From the NCBI GenBank assembly GCA_023437365.1, contig JAEZGK010000103.1, forward strand, positions 186,001 to 250,000: a stretch of DNA of 64,000 nt, read 5' to 3'. Position numbers and translations under genes: made by a program. Position 1 is the first letter of the stretch. Every line of letters begins with the position of its first letter. The notes under the pieces were generated by a model. The model ran no database searches. It was not told the DNA's origin and saw nothing but the letters and a program-made list of their open reading frames with translations. Positions 34,704-43,325 of this stretch are shown piece by piece. The stretch is from Bacillota bacterium. GTDB lineage: Bacteria; Bacillota; Clostridia; Lachnospirales; Lachnospiraceae.

Positions 34704-35891
34704 CTATAATTCTACCAGACATTCCTCCAGTATTGCTATCATCTCGTCCACATGCTTTTTTTCAATAATCAGCGGAGGAACAAAGCGGATTACATTTGTT
34801 CCTGCGGTTATCAGAACCAATCCCTTATCCAAAACCTTGGGAATAATATCCTTGACCGGGACTTTAAATTCTAACCCCTGCATCAGTCCCATACCTCTAT
34901 GGTCTTGAATAATTCTAGCATACTTTTTTGCTAGTTGTTCCAACTTATCATAAAGATAAGGGGCAACCTCATTCACATGATCAATCAGCTTATCACTCTC
35001 ATATAAGTCAAATACCTCACTGACTGCTGCCGTAACAAAGGGATTTCCTCCATAGGTCGTCCCATGGTCTCCGGGCTCAAAGGCAGCCGCGACTTCCTCT
35101 GTCGCCGCAAAGGCTCCTACGGGAACACCGCAGCCCAAAGCCTTAGCACAGGTCATGATATCTGGCTTCACCTGATAATGCTGGAAAGCGAACATCGCGC
35201 CGGTTCGGCCCATTCCGCATTGGATTTCGTCGAAGATCAGAACGATCCCCTTCTCATCGCAAAGCTTTCTTACACCTTCGATGAATTCTATCGTGGCGGG
35301 ATAGATACCGCCCTCTCCCTGTACAGGCTCCAGGATGATTGCAGCCGTCTTTTCACTGACCAGTTCCCGAACACTATCCAGATTATTATATTCTGCAAAT
35401 ACGACTCCTCCGATCAGCGGTCCGAAGGCTTCTCTGTATTTCTTCGTACCGGTGATACTCAAAGCTCCCATACTTCTTCCGTGGAAGGAATGATCCATGG
35501 AAATGATTTCGCTGTCTGCGATACCATGCTTCTTATAATAATATTTTCTTGCCAGCTTTACGGCACCTTCAATTGCTTCTGTTCCGCTGCTGGTAAAGAA
35601 GACACGGTCCATACCCGAGGCCTTTACTAGCTTCTTCGCAGCTTCGATTGCCGGAACATTATAATACAGATTTGACGTGTGCAAAAGCTTATCGATCTGT
35701 ACCTTCAAAGCATCGTTGAAGGGCTGGTTACCGTAACCCAAGGCAAAAACAGCGATTCCTGCTGCAAAGTCCAGATATTCCTTTTGATTGATATCATAGA
35801 GGTAAACTCCTTTGCCATGATCCCAAACAATCGGATAACGGCTGTAGGTATGCATCAGAAGCTGTTCTGCTTCCGCAATATATTGTTTCAT
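34704..35891 (-). CDS. argD: Acetylornithine aminotransferase ArgD
   Basis: PLP enzyme of arginine synthesis converting N-acetylglutamate semialdehyde to N-acetylornithine. Visible: SSGTEAIEGAVKLAR (cofactor phosphate site), EPVQGEGGIYP, DEIQCGMGRTG (Asp for the pyridine N) and TCAKALGCGVP with the PLP lysine; 395 residues. ATG at 35891 behind GGGAGGAA. It is last in argJ-argB-argD. An ornithine aminotransferase activity is possible, but context favours ArgD. Confidence 0.94.
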   Translation of the reverse strand: MKQYIAEAEQLLMHTYSRYPIVWDHGKGVYLYDINQKEYLDFAAGIAVFALGYGNQPFNDALKVQIDKLLHTSNLYYNVPAIEAAKKLVKASGMDRVFFTSSGTEAIEGAVKLARKYYYKKHGIADSEIISMDHSFHGRSMGALSITGTKKYREAFGPLIGGVVFAEYNNLDSVRELVSEKTAAIILEPVQGEGGIYPATIEFIEGVRKLCDEKGIVLIFDEIQCGMGRTGAMFAFQHYQVKPDIMTCAKALGCGVPVGAFAATEEVAAAFEPGDHGTTYGGNPFVTAAVSEVFDLYESDKLIDHVNEVAPYLYDKLEQLAKKYARIIQDHRGMGLMQGLEFKVPVKDIIPKVLDKGLVLITAGTNVIRFVPPLIIEKKHVDEMIAILEECLVEL

Positions 35892-35946
35892 CCTAATTCC
35901 TCCCATCCCCTGCACCTATATACACAGTTAAGTTTACTTTTAACTT

Positions 35947-36849
35947 CTATTTTCCTATTGTCTCATTCTCAAAGATGCTTTCCTGATCAATGATTGCTGT
36001 ACCGATACCTTTGTTGGTAAAGAACTCCAGCAACAGACAATGTTCAATTCTGCCATCGAGAATATGCACTCTGGAAACACCGTTTCTTACAGCATCCACG
36101 CAGTTCTTAATCTTTGGAAGCATCCCTCCTCCGATGAAACCGCTTTCCATCAGCTCATCTGCCTTATCCAGAGTCAATACGGAAATCAGGCTGTCCTTAT
36201 CTGCCGGGTCGGCATATACCCCTTCAATATCAGTGAGAAATACCAGCTTCTCCGCACCGATTGCGGTAGCTACGGCACACGCCGCATCATCCGCATTGAT
36301 ATTATAGTTCTGGTACTCATCATCCAGACCGATTGGAGCTATGACCGGTACAAAGTTATTATCAATCAGGGTATTAATCAGCTCGGTATTCACCTCTTTG
36401 ATATCCCCGACAAAGCCGATATCCTGGCCGTTCACTGTCTTTTTATCAACCTTCAGGGTACAACCGTCCTTGCCGCTGATGCCGACTGCCTTTACTCCAA
36501 GCTTCTCTACCATCTGAACAAGGTTCTTATTTACCTTACCAAGAACCATCTCAGCAACCTCCATGGTCTGTTCATCCGTGACACGGAGACCTTCTACAAA
36601 TCTGGATTCGTGACCGAGCAGACTCAGCCATTTTGTGATTTCCTTTCCGCCGCCATGAACGATGATTGGCTGCATTCCTACCAGCTTCAATAACGCTACA
36701 TCCTTTATGACATTCAGCTGGAGATTTTCATCCAGCATGGCACTGCCTCCGTATTTTACAACTACTTTCTTATTATTGAATTTCTGTATGTAGGGTAGCG
36801 CTTCAATCAAAGTCTGCGCCTTCATTAATATCTGCTCCATCTGTTCCAT
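35947..36849 (-). CDS. argB: Acetylglutamate kinase ArgB
   Basis: Phosphorylates N-acetylglutamate with ATP. The 300-residue protein shows KYGGSAM, VHGGGKEI, RVTDEQTM, NADDAACAVA and GGMLPKI, typical of the amino acid kinase fold. The long N-terminus (MEQMEQILMKAQTLIEAL) resembles the helix found in arginine-inhibited ArgB enzymes, so feedback inhibition is likely. It lies 32 bases after argJ and 55 before argD. Confidence 0.95.
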   Translation of the reverse strand: MEQMEQILMKAQTLIEALPYIQKFNNKKVVVKYGGSAMLDENLQLNVIKDVALLKLVGMQPIIVHGGGKEITKWLSLLGHESRFVEGLRVTDEQTMEVAEMVLGKVNKNLVQMVEKLGVKAVGISGKDGCTLKVDKKTVNGQDIGFVGDIKEVNTELINTLIDNNFVPVIAPIGLDDEYQNYNINADDAACAVATAIGAEKLVFLTDIEGVYADPADKDSLISVLTLDKADELMESGFIGGGMLPKIKNCVDAVRNGVSRVHILDGRIEHCLLLEFFTNKGIGTAIIDQESIFENETIGK

Positions 36850-36881
36850 GATTTTTCCTTTCCAAGGTGAGTGTTATTGTA

Positions 36882-38105
36882 TTAAGAACGATAATCTGCA
36901 TTAATCTTTACATAATCATAAGTAAGGTCACAGCCCCAGGCTGTGGCGGAAGCCTCTCCTGCTTTTAGATCTGCGGTTGCCGTGACAATCTTCCCTTTCA
37001 GTATCTTGGTTGCAGTCTCTTCAGAGTAATCACAGGCCATACCGTTTTCTACCAGCTTAAGCTTTCCTTCTTCACTTTCAACAAATAAATCCACTTGCTC
37101 AGGATCAAATTCCACACCTGCATAACCCATGGCACACAGAATACGTCCCCAGTTGGCATCATTGCCGAATACGGCAGACTTCACAAGGTTGGAAGTGATG
37201 ATGGATTTACTGAGAAGCTCTGCTGCTGCTTCGGTAGGTGCTCCGGTGATTACTGCTTCCAGAAGCTTTGTTGCACCCTCTCCGTCAGCAGCTATCTTTT
37301 TAGCAAGATCTGTTGTTACCATATTCAGAGCTTTACAGAAAGTAGCATAATCCTCATTCTTTTCTGTAATCTCCTGATTACCCGCCAGTCCATTGGCCAG
37401 AAGAAATAAGGAATCATTTGTAGAGGTATCCCGATCCACACTGATCATATTAAAGCTGCGTTTCACATCGGCACTCAATGCCTCCTGCATCAGCTCCTTA
37501 CTGATATTTAAATCTGTTGTCACAACTGCCAGCATAGTGGCCATATTGGGATGAATCATACCTGAGCCCTTGGCCATACCGCCGAGTGATACTTCTTTTC
37601 CGTCAACCATAAAGGTCACCGCGCATTCCTTCGAATAGGTATCCGTAGTCATGATTGCTTCGGCTGCTGCTGCACCTGCTGCTTTGCCATCCATTAAATC
37701 AGCTGCAAGAAGCTTCGCTCCCTCCATGATAACATCGATCGGCATCTGCTTTCCAATGACCCCGGTGGATGCAGTATAGACCGAATTGACCGGAATATTC
37801 ATCGCTTTTGCAACTGCTACTGCCATTTTTTCATTATTTAATTCACCTTCAGCTCCGGTACAGGCATTTGCACAACCGCTGTTTAAGACTACCGCTTGAA
37901 CAAATTCGCTTTCCTTATTTATCTTCATATCCCATTTCACCGGTGCAGCCTTTACAATATTGGTGGTAAAGGTTCCGGCTCCCTTGGCCGGAACTGTTGA
38001 GAATACCAATGCCATATCCTTACGATTTTTTTTGATGCCTGCATAAACACCGGCTGCCTGATATCCCTTTGCGGCTGTGACGCCTCCATCTATCTTCTTA
38101 ATCAT
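36882..38105 (-). CDS. argJ: Ornithine acetyltransferase / amino-acid acetyltransferase ArgJ
   Basis: Recycles the acetyl group from acetylornithine to glutamate and, if bifunctional, also uses acetyl-CoA. Self-cleaving protein: the new N-terminal threonine is in MIHPNMATMLAV. The ending LTYDYVKINADYRS is conserved. ATG at 38105 behind GGGAGGAT gives 407 residues. No argC lies in front of it, unlike common argCJBD order; argG is nearby on the other strand. Confidence 0.95.
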   Translation of the reverse strand: MIKKIDGGVTAAKGYQAAGVYAGIKKNRKDMALVFSTVPAKGAGTFTTNIVKAAPVKWDMKINKESEFVQAVVLNSGCANACTGAEGELNNEKMAVAVAKAMNIPVNSVYTASTGVIGKQMPIDVIMEGAKLLAADLMDGKAAGAAAAEAIMTTDTYSKECAVTFMVDGKEVSLGGMAKGSGMIHPNMATMLAVVTTDLNISKELMQEALSADVKRSFNMISVDRDTSTNDSLFLLANGLAGNQEITEKNEDYATFCKALNMVTTDLAKKIAADGEGATKLLEAVITGAPTEAAAELLSKSIITSNLVKSAVFGNDANWGRILCAMGYAGVEFDPEQVDLFVESEEGKLKLVENGMACDYSEETATKILKGKIVTATADLKAGEASATAWGCDLTYDYVKINADYRS

Positions 38106-38182
38106 ATAATCCTCCCTCATATTAATAAAATCACTGTTGAATTGGTGGGAGGCTTATCCTCCCTATCAGAATTCTGTCCTAA

Positions 38183-38608
38183 TCAGCTGTTCTCGTTGAT
38201 TACATATGTATAATAATTTAAATCCTCACGTCTTTGAAAGCCATACGCGCTCCAGAAGTTATTCCCCGGTTCATTATCCTGATAACAAACCAACGCGATC
38301 CTGCTGATCTTCTCCTTTTTCATCGCCTCGATCAAACAATCCATCATTCTCGCGGCGATGTTACGTCTTCGGTAAGCCTCCCGGACACAGGCATGATAGA
38401 TTGCACCCCGTCTTCCGTCATGACCGCCCAGGATAACACCTACGATACATCCGCCCTCGACGGCCACAAAACTCGTTGTAGGGTTCCTTCTTAAGAAATG
38501 TTCTATTCCTTCTCTGGAGTCATCCATACTGCGAAGCCCTACACCCGGTGTCTTCGTCCAAAGTTCAAATACCTCATCATAATCCTTCATTGTAAATTGA
38601 CGAATCAT
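38183..38608 (-). CDS. GNAT-family N-acetyltransferase
   Basis: Single GNAT domain of 141 residues with VAVEGGCIVGVILGG and the acetyl-CoA pyrophosphate loop VREAYRRRNIAARM, where an asparagine replaces the usual glycine. C-terminal NFWSAYGFQRRED is typical. ATG behind GGAGGTGAG. It is upstream of argJ on the same strand by about 80 bases. A role in arginine synthesis is possible but not shown; the substrate is unknown. Confidence 0.83.
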   Translation of the reverse strand: MIRQFTMKDYDEVFELWTKTPGVGLRSMDDSREGIEHFLRRNPTTSFVAVEGGCIVGVILGGHDGRRGAIYHACVREAYRRRNIAARMMDCLIEAMKKEKISRIALVCYQDNEPGNNFWSAYGFQRREDLNYYTYVINENS

Positions 38609-38753
38609 GAAAGCTCACCTCCGTATCTTCTTGATACCCAAATTAATACTATTTGAAGCAACAGGTAAAAATTATTTTATAATTATACATCTGAATTAAA
38701 TTTTATGCAATACTTAATTTATTTTTTTTAACAGTATCTTTGTCCTTTTTTAA

Positions 38754-39383
38754 TTAGCCTAATTTTTTCATATCAATCCCATGCTCCAGTAAGGTATCAT
38801 ATATCTTTGCAATCGGAAAACCTACAATATTATAATAGTCTCCGATGATCTCACTGATATATATACCGAATTTTCCTTGAATGGCATAAGCTCCGGCCTT
38901 ATCCATAGGTTCTCCCGTAGCGATATAGCCCTTGATCTGCTCCTCGGTAAGGTCGCGTACAACAACCTTTGTACAGACAGCGAGCTTCCACTCCTCTTCT
39001 GTGCCATCTGCTTTTAGCACAACGAGGCTGACCCCCGTATATACCTCATGTGTATCGTCGGAAAGAAGTTTCAGCATCCTGGCTGCATCCTGTTCATTCT
39101 TTGGCTTTCCCATCACATGCTCCTCATAAAAGACCATGGTATCTGCACCTATAATGATGAATTCCGGCTGTTCTCCCAGCTGCTCATATTCCTTGGCAAG
39201 CATTTTTACCTGCGGCAGAACAGCACGGGCTTTCAAGCTAGCCAGGGCTTGTACCATCTCAGCCGGTACGGTTTCTTCGGTCTCCTCCTTGACATCCGCA
39301 GAGATAATTCGATATGGGATGTCCATCGTTTCCATGATTTCTTTTCTTCTTGGTGATCCTGATGCTAATATAATATGATACAT
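38754..39383 (-). CDS. maf: Maf-family nucleotide pyrophosphatase
   Basis: House-cleaning enzyme hydrolysing non-canonical nucleoside triphosphates such as dTTP/UTP types. ILASGSPRRKEI at the N-terminus, GADTMVFY, MGKPKNEQDAARML and ATGEPMDKAGAYAIQG are the family motifs. ATG at 39383 behind TGGAGG gives 209 residues. It is a lone gene facing away from argG; the AT-rich interval 38609-38753 shows no gene. Confidence 0.93.
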   Translation of the reverse strand: MYHIILASGSPRRKEIMETMDIPYRIISADVKEETEETVPAEMVQALASLKARAVLPQVKMLAKEYEQLGEQPEFIIIGADTMVFYEEHVMGKPKNEQDAARMLKLLSDDTHEVYTGVSLVVLKADGTEEEWKLAVCTKVVVRDLTEEQIKGYIATGEPMDKAGAYAIQGKFGIYISEIIGDYYNIVGFPIAKIYDTLLEHGIDMKKLG

Positions 39384-39614
39384 AATAATCCTCCATTCTA
39401 TCAACTTGTCTAATATAAAGTATGAAGCCAAAGCATCAGCACACTATGGAAGAACTGTCTTGAGATGCCGTTTGATGAAAGCAAATCTGGAAGTGTGAAG
39501 ATGTCTTCATTATAATTCTGGTCATTTCAGAATTATATTACTGCTCTTCCTTTCATTATATAGAATATAAAGCATATGTAAAGCGCCGAAATATTTTATT
39601 GTATTTTTATACTT

Positions 39615-39659
39615 TTATTCATTTTTACTATTGAATAATAATAAAATATGTTGTATATT
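39615..39659 (+). promoter_or_regulatory. argG promoter with possible ArgR operator
   Basis: TTGAAT (39631-39636) and TATATT (39654-39659) stand 17 bases apart, a good sigma-A promoter about 85 bases upstream of argG. The -35 box lies inside an ATTCA...TGAAT pair (39616-39636) resembling facing ARG-box half sites, which would suit ArgR repression by arginine. Nothing else is identified in 39384-39743. Confidence 0.45.
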
Positions 39660-39743
39660 TAATCACATAAATCAAAGCTCAGCTTAATCAATGAGATTGA
39701 AAAAGATTGGAACCATAGAAATAATATCATGGAGGTAATGTAT

Positions 39744-40955
39744 ATGAAGGAAAAGGTTATTCTTGCTTACTCCGGTGGTCTAGATACTACCGCTATCATT
39801 CCCTGGTTAAAGGAGAATTATGATTACGAGGTTGTCTGTGTCTGTATTGACGTCGGACAGGGTAACGAACTGGATGGTCTGGAGGAAAGAGCCAAATTAT
39901 CCGGAGCAACCAAGCTTTATATTGAGGATGTTGTAGATGAGTTTGTTAACGACTATGTTATGCCCTGCGTGAAGGCAAACGCAGTTTATGAGAATAAGTA
40001 TCTACTCGGAACCTCCATGGCAAGACCCGTGATTGCGAAAAGACTAGTGGAAATTGCCAGATTAGAAGGCGCTACCGCTATCTGTCACGGTGCTACCGGT
40101 AAGGGCAACGATCAGGTACGTTTTGAATTAACGATAAAAGCTCTGGCTCCCGATTTAAAAATAATTGCACCCTGGAGAATCTGGACTATGGCTTCCCGTG
40201 AGGAAGAAATTGAATACTGTGCAAAGCACGGCATCAACCTCCCCTTCTCAGCGGATAACAGCTACTCTCGCGACCGTAATCTCTGGCACATCAGCCATGA
40301 GGGACTGGAGCTAGAGTCCCCTTCCAATGCACCGAATTATGATCACCTGCTGGTTCTTGGCGTTTCTCCCGAGATGGCTCCCGAGGAGGGTGAGACCCTC
40401 AGCCTTTCCTTCGAGAAAGGTATCCCTACAGCTCTGAACGGCAAGAAGATGTCAGCTGTCGATATCATAAAGGAATTGAACAGTATCGGTGGTAAGCATG
40501 GTGTCGGTATCGTAGATATCGTGGAAAACCGTGTTGTAGGTATGAAATCCCGTGGTGTATATGAGACTCCCGGCGGAACCATCCTGATGGAGGCACATAT
40601 GCAGCTGGAGGAATTGATTCTCGACCGTGCTACCCTGACTGCTAAGAAAGAGGTCGGAAATCGTTTTGCTGATATCGTCTATGAGGGAAAATGGTTCACT
40701 CCGCTCAGAGAAGCATATCAAGCCTTCGTAGATGTAACCCAGCAGTATGTGACCGGAGAAGTTAAGCTTAAGCTATATAAAGGAAATATCATCAAGCAGG
40801 GCACTACTTCCCCTTACTCCTTATACAATGAGAGTATCGCTTCCTTCACCACCGGCGATCTCTATAACCATCATGATGCAGAAGGCTTCATCAACCTTTT
40901 CGGTCTATCCCTGAAGGTACGCGCTATGAAGATGGCTTCTATCGATCAGAAATAA
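39744..40955 (+). CDS. argG: Argininosuccinate synthase ArgG
   Basis: Joins citrulline and aspartate with ATP. KVILAYSGGLDTTAI is the ATP-pyrophosphatase P-loop; CHGATGKGNDQVRFE and YSRDRNLWHISHEG are conserved substrate segments; 403 residues, full length. Three in-frame ATGs exist; the one at 39744 has GGAGG at correct spacing. argH does not follow within the window. Confidence 0.96.
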   Translation: MKEKVILAYSGGLDTTAIIPWLKENYDYEVVCVCIDVGQGNELDGLEERAKLSGATKLYIEDVVDEFVNDYVMPCVKANAVYENKYLLGTSMARPVIAKRLVEIARLEGATAICHGATGKGNDQVRFELTIKALAPDLKIIAPWRIWTMASREEEIEYCAKHGINLPFSADNSYSRDRNLWHISHEGLELESPSNAPNYDHLLVLGVSPEMAPEEGETLSLSFEKGIPTALNGKKMSAVDIIKELNSIGGKHGVGIVDIVENRVVGMKSRGVYETPGGTILMEAHMQLEELILDRATLTAKKEVGNRFADIVYEGKWFTPLREAYQAFVDVTQQYVTGEVKLKLYKGNIIKQGTTSPYSLYNESIASFTTGDLYNHHDAEGFINLFGLSLKVRAMKMASIDQK

Positions 40956-41012
40956 ATAGAACAAGCCATAGTTACAATATGTAGCTTCACAGGCATTGAG
41001 TGAATATTATAT

Positions 41013-41043
41013 TCAAGAAAGCCAGCCCTGCAGGCTTTCTTGA
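41013..41043 (+). other. Hairpin downstream of argG
   Basis: Perfect 11-bp stem with a 9-base loop, 57 bases after the argG stop. No T run follows; it may stabilise the 3' end upstream of the true terminator. Confidence 0.5.
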
Positions 41044-41053
41044 AGGATTATTA

Positions 41054-41100
41054 AAAGGCTGAAATCATCGCTTCTATACTAAGCAGTGATTTCAGCCTTT
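41054..41100 (+). terminator. argG terminator
   Basis: A 14-bp perfect stem (41054-41067 with 41087-41100) holding GGCTGAAATCA, followed by CATTACTT. The 3' arm is the first copy of the tandem repeat that follows. Confidence 0.75.
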
Positions 41101-41358
41101 CATTACTTCAGCCTTTCATTACTTCAGCCTTTCATTACTTCAGCCTTTCATTACTTCAGCCTTTCATTACTTCAGCTTTTCATTACTTCAGCTTTTCATT
41201 ACTTCAGCTTTTCATTACTTCAGCTTTTCATTACTTCAGCTTTTCATTACTTCAGCTTTTCATTACTTCAGCTTTTTTATTTCAGCCTTTCATTACTTCA
41301 GCTTTTTTATTTCAGCCTTTCATTACTTCAGCCTTCTTTTCTTTCAGCCTTCCTTAAT
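41093..41358 (+). repeat. Tandem 16-bp repeat expanded from the argG terminator arm
   Basis: Seventeen starts of CAGC(C/T)TTTCATTACTT are seen at mostly 16-base spacing (41093, 41109, 41125 and so on to 41345), with two 14-base variants (41269, 41299) and decay at the end. Five CAGCC units come first, then seven CAGCT units, then a mixture. No spacers exist, so this is not CRISPR. The unit copies the 3' arm of the terminator stem. The remaining parts of 40956-41416 have no gene. Confidence 0.9.
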
Positions 41359-41416
41359 ATCTATCTTCCTTTATTTCTGACAATCAATTGCAGAAAAATG
41401 TCTCAACTACTCACGA

Positions 41417-42334
41417 TTAGCTACCCATATACTGCTTCAAAAATTGTTCCACAACCCTCTCGTATCCATGACGGTTCGTACAATAGCTTTGTACATGTCT
41501 GGCCCCTGCCACCAGAAGGATTGCTTTATTCTTTCTTTTCGCAGCATACATTTCCCTAGACATATCAGCCGGGACCAGATTATCAATCTTCCCATGAATA
41601 AAAAGTACCGGCGTATCCGTCTTTTTTACTGCTTTGATCGGAGCCACCTCCCTGTACCGAAAGCCTGCTCGAAGCCAGGTAAGACAGCTCACCACAGGAA
41701 TCAGTCTGCAGGGCAGGTGATAAAACTGTTTCATCTGATGTTTGAGCAGCTGTGTCAGATCAGAATAAGCACTGTCTGCAATCGCAACGCTTACCCGGTC
41801 GTCGATACCCAGATGCATCAGTACTGTTGCCGCACCCATAGATTCCCCATGGGTCACAATCCGGCAACCGGGATATCTTCGTCTGCACCAGTCAACCACT
41901 CTCAGTAAATCATATCTTTCATAATAACCCATGGAGGTGCAAGCCTTTCCGCTCATCCCATGGTTACGGTGGTCATATAATACTACTGTAAAGCCTAACC
42001 GAAGATAAAAGCTGATATACTTAATACAGCTATATCTGGCATATCCAAAACCATGACTTAAGATAACGATTTTCTTCAAATCGGAAGGATGGAAGGCAGG
42101 ATCCACTGCTTCAATCATACGATCCTCAATCCGCTCACAAAAAATGCGGTACCCATAATCCGATTGAAGCGTAAAGGAATGCCTTTTCCACTGTCGGTAA
42201 GTCGCCTCATCTACCTTTCCGCATCGAACCTCTCTTCGAAATCCCCGCCGGTAAGACAGCATGCGGGGCTTCATAATCAAATTCGATAGACACCAAAGCC
42301 ATTCACAAAACCATACTATGATCCATTTAAACAT
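41417..42334 (-). CDS. Alpha/beta hydrolase with membrane-anchoring N-terminus
   Basis: Serine hydrolase of 305 residues. The nucleophile elbow is THGESMGAAT, oxyanion region ILSHGFGYARYS, acid near HGKIDNLVP and histidine in GARHVQSY. The first about 20 residues are hydrophobic and may anchor it. It resembles bacterial YqkD/YfhR-type hydrolases of unknown substrate. ATG behind GAGGTGG. The argG tandem repeat ends about 60 bases past its stop. Confidence 0.83.
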   Translation of the reverse strand: MFKWIIVWFCEWLWCLSNLIMKPRMLSYRRGFRREVRCGKVDEATYRQWKRHSFTLQSDYGYRIFCERIEDRMIEAVDPAFHPSDLKKIVILSHGFGYARYSCIKYISFYLRLGFTVVLYDHRNHGMSGKACTSMGYYERYDLLRVVDWCRRRYPGCRIVTHGESMGAATVLMHLGIDDRVSVAIADSAYSDLTQLLKHQMKQFYHLPCRLIPVVSCLTWLRAGFRYREVAPIKAVKKTDTPVLFIHGKIDNLVPADMSREMYAAKRKNKAILLVAGARHVQSYCTNRHGYERVVEQFLKQYMGS

Positions 42335-42395
42335 TCATCCACCTCATTTTCCGAAAATGCTCTTCTCAGTATAGGATGGATCAGATCATAGATGG

Positions 42396-43220
42396 TTATA
42401 CCTTCGGCAGAAAGCTGTCAAAGATAAAAAGTTCATAATACTTACTGCTATTCTCCAGTTCTTCCTGGGATTTGATCGTCCAAGCCACTGGCTTCGTACG
42501 ATAGAGCTTTCTACAGATCGTAAAGGATAATGCTTTTTTATATACATGATGATATGCAATAAAATCCGGCTTCGTCAGGAAGTTCAGCAGTAGGTGTTTC
42601 AGCAGGAAAAACTGGAATCGGTCTCCCTCCTCTTTCTCCCTGTGAAAATCCGTAGACAGCTGTCCTCTGACTATATGGGGATAATGCTTCTTATACCACA
42701 TTAATCCGAAGGGATTAAAGGATTCGATGCAATAGAAGCCTTCGTAATTCTTCAGAAGCTCAGAAACCTTGATGCACAGACAATCTGGGTTCCAGGGTAT
42801 CTTCAATTCGATAATGACCGGTACTTTCCCACCAATAAGCTCCAAGACCTCCTTCAGTGTCGGAATCTTCTCCTTGGATTTGAACAGATGATACTGCTGC
42901 AGCTCCTCATAGGTTAAGTCCGCAACCTTACAATCCGTCTTACAGGCACGTCTCAAATGGTAATCATGAATAATCACCGGAACTTCATCCTTGGTCAGCT
43001 GAACATCCAATTCTATGCCATAGCCCTTCCCGACTGCCAGTGCGAAAGCCTTCAGGGAATTTTCCGGAGCATCCGACTTGTTATTATGGAGCCCTCGATG
43101 GGCGTACAGCCAGCCATCCATGCTCTTTATCTGCGGGTTGTGCCTCAGCTTCGGCATAATAGCAAGCAAATATAATACAATAATGATGATAATCATCAGT
43201 ATAATAATCTTCAGTAGCAT
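42396..43220 (-). CDS. Glycerophosphodiester phosphodiesterase family protein
   Basis: Hydrolyses glycerophosphodiesters to glycerol-3-phosphate and an alcohol. An N-terminal helix (3-22) anchors the TIM-barrel domain; YAHRGLHN, PENSLKAF and IELDVQLTKDEVPVIIHD give the catalytic histidines and metal ligands. 274 residues. It sits 61 bases upstream of the alpha/beta hydrolase on the same strand; a shared role in lipid or teichoic-acid turnover is only a guess. Confidence 0.9.
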   Translation of the reverse strand: MLLKIIILMIIIIIVLYLLAIMPKLRHNPQIKSMDGWLYAHRGLHNNKSDAPENSLKAFALAVGKGYGIELDVQLTKDEVPVIIHDYHLRRACKTDCKVADLTYEELQQYHLFKSKEKIPTLKEVLELIGGKVPVIIELKIPWNPDCLCIKVSELLKNYEGFYCIESFNPFGLMWYKKHYPHIVRGQLSTDFHREKEEGDRFQFFLLKHLLLNFLTKPDFIAYHHVYKKALSFTICRKLYRTKPVAWTIKSQEELENSSKYYELFIFDSFLPKV

Positions 43221-43325
43221 AATACTTCACATTCCTTCTTTATCAATGTATGAAAGCGTTAAATTAACCCGTATCTATTTTGATAAGTATTCAGTGCCTT
43301 AGGTTGTCGAGTATGTATTTAACTC

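Noticed and set aside
41093..41358. CRISPR array
   Set aside because: Units are contiguous with no unique spacers and no cas genes are present.
41086..41559. 157-codon open frame with repeated SAFHYFSLSLLQ
   Set aside because: It is a translation of the tandem 16-bp repeat running into the opposite strand of the hydrolase gene; no ribosome site.
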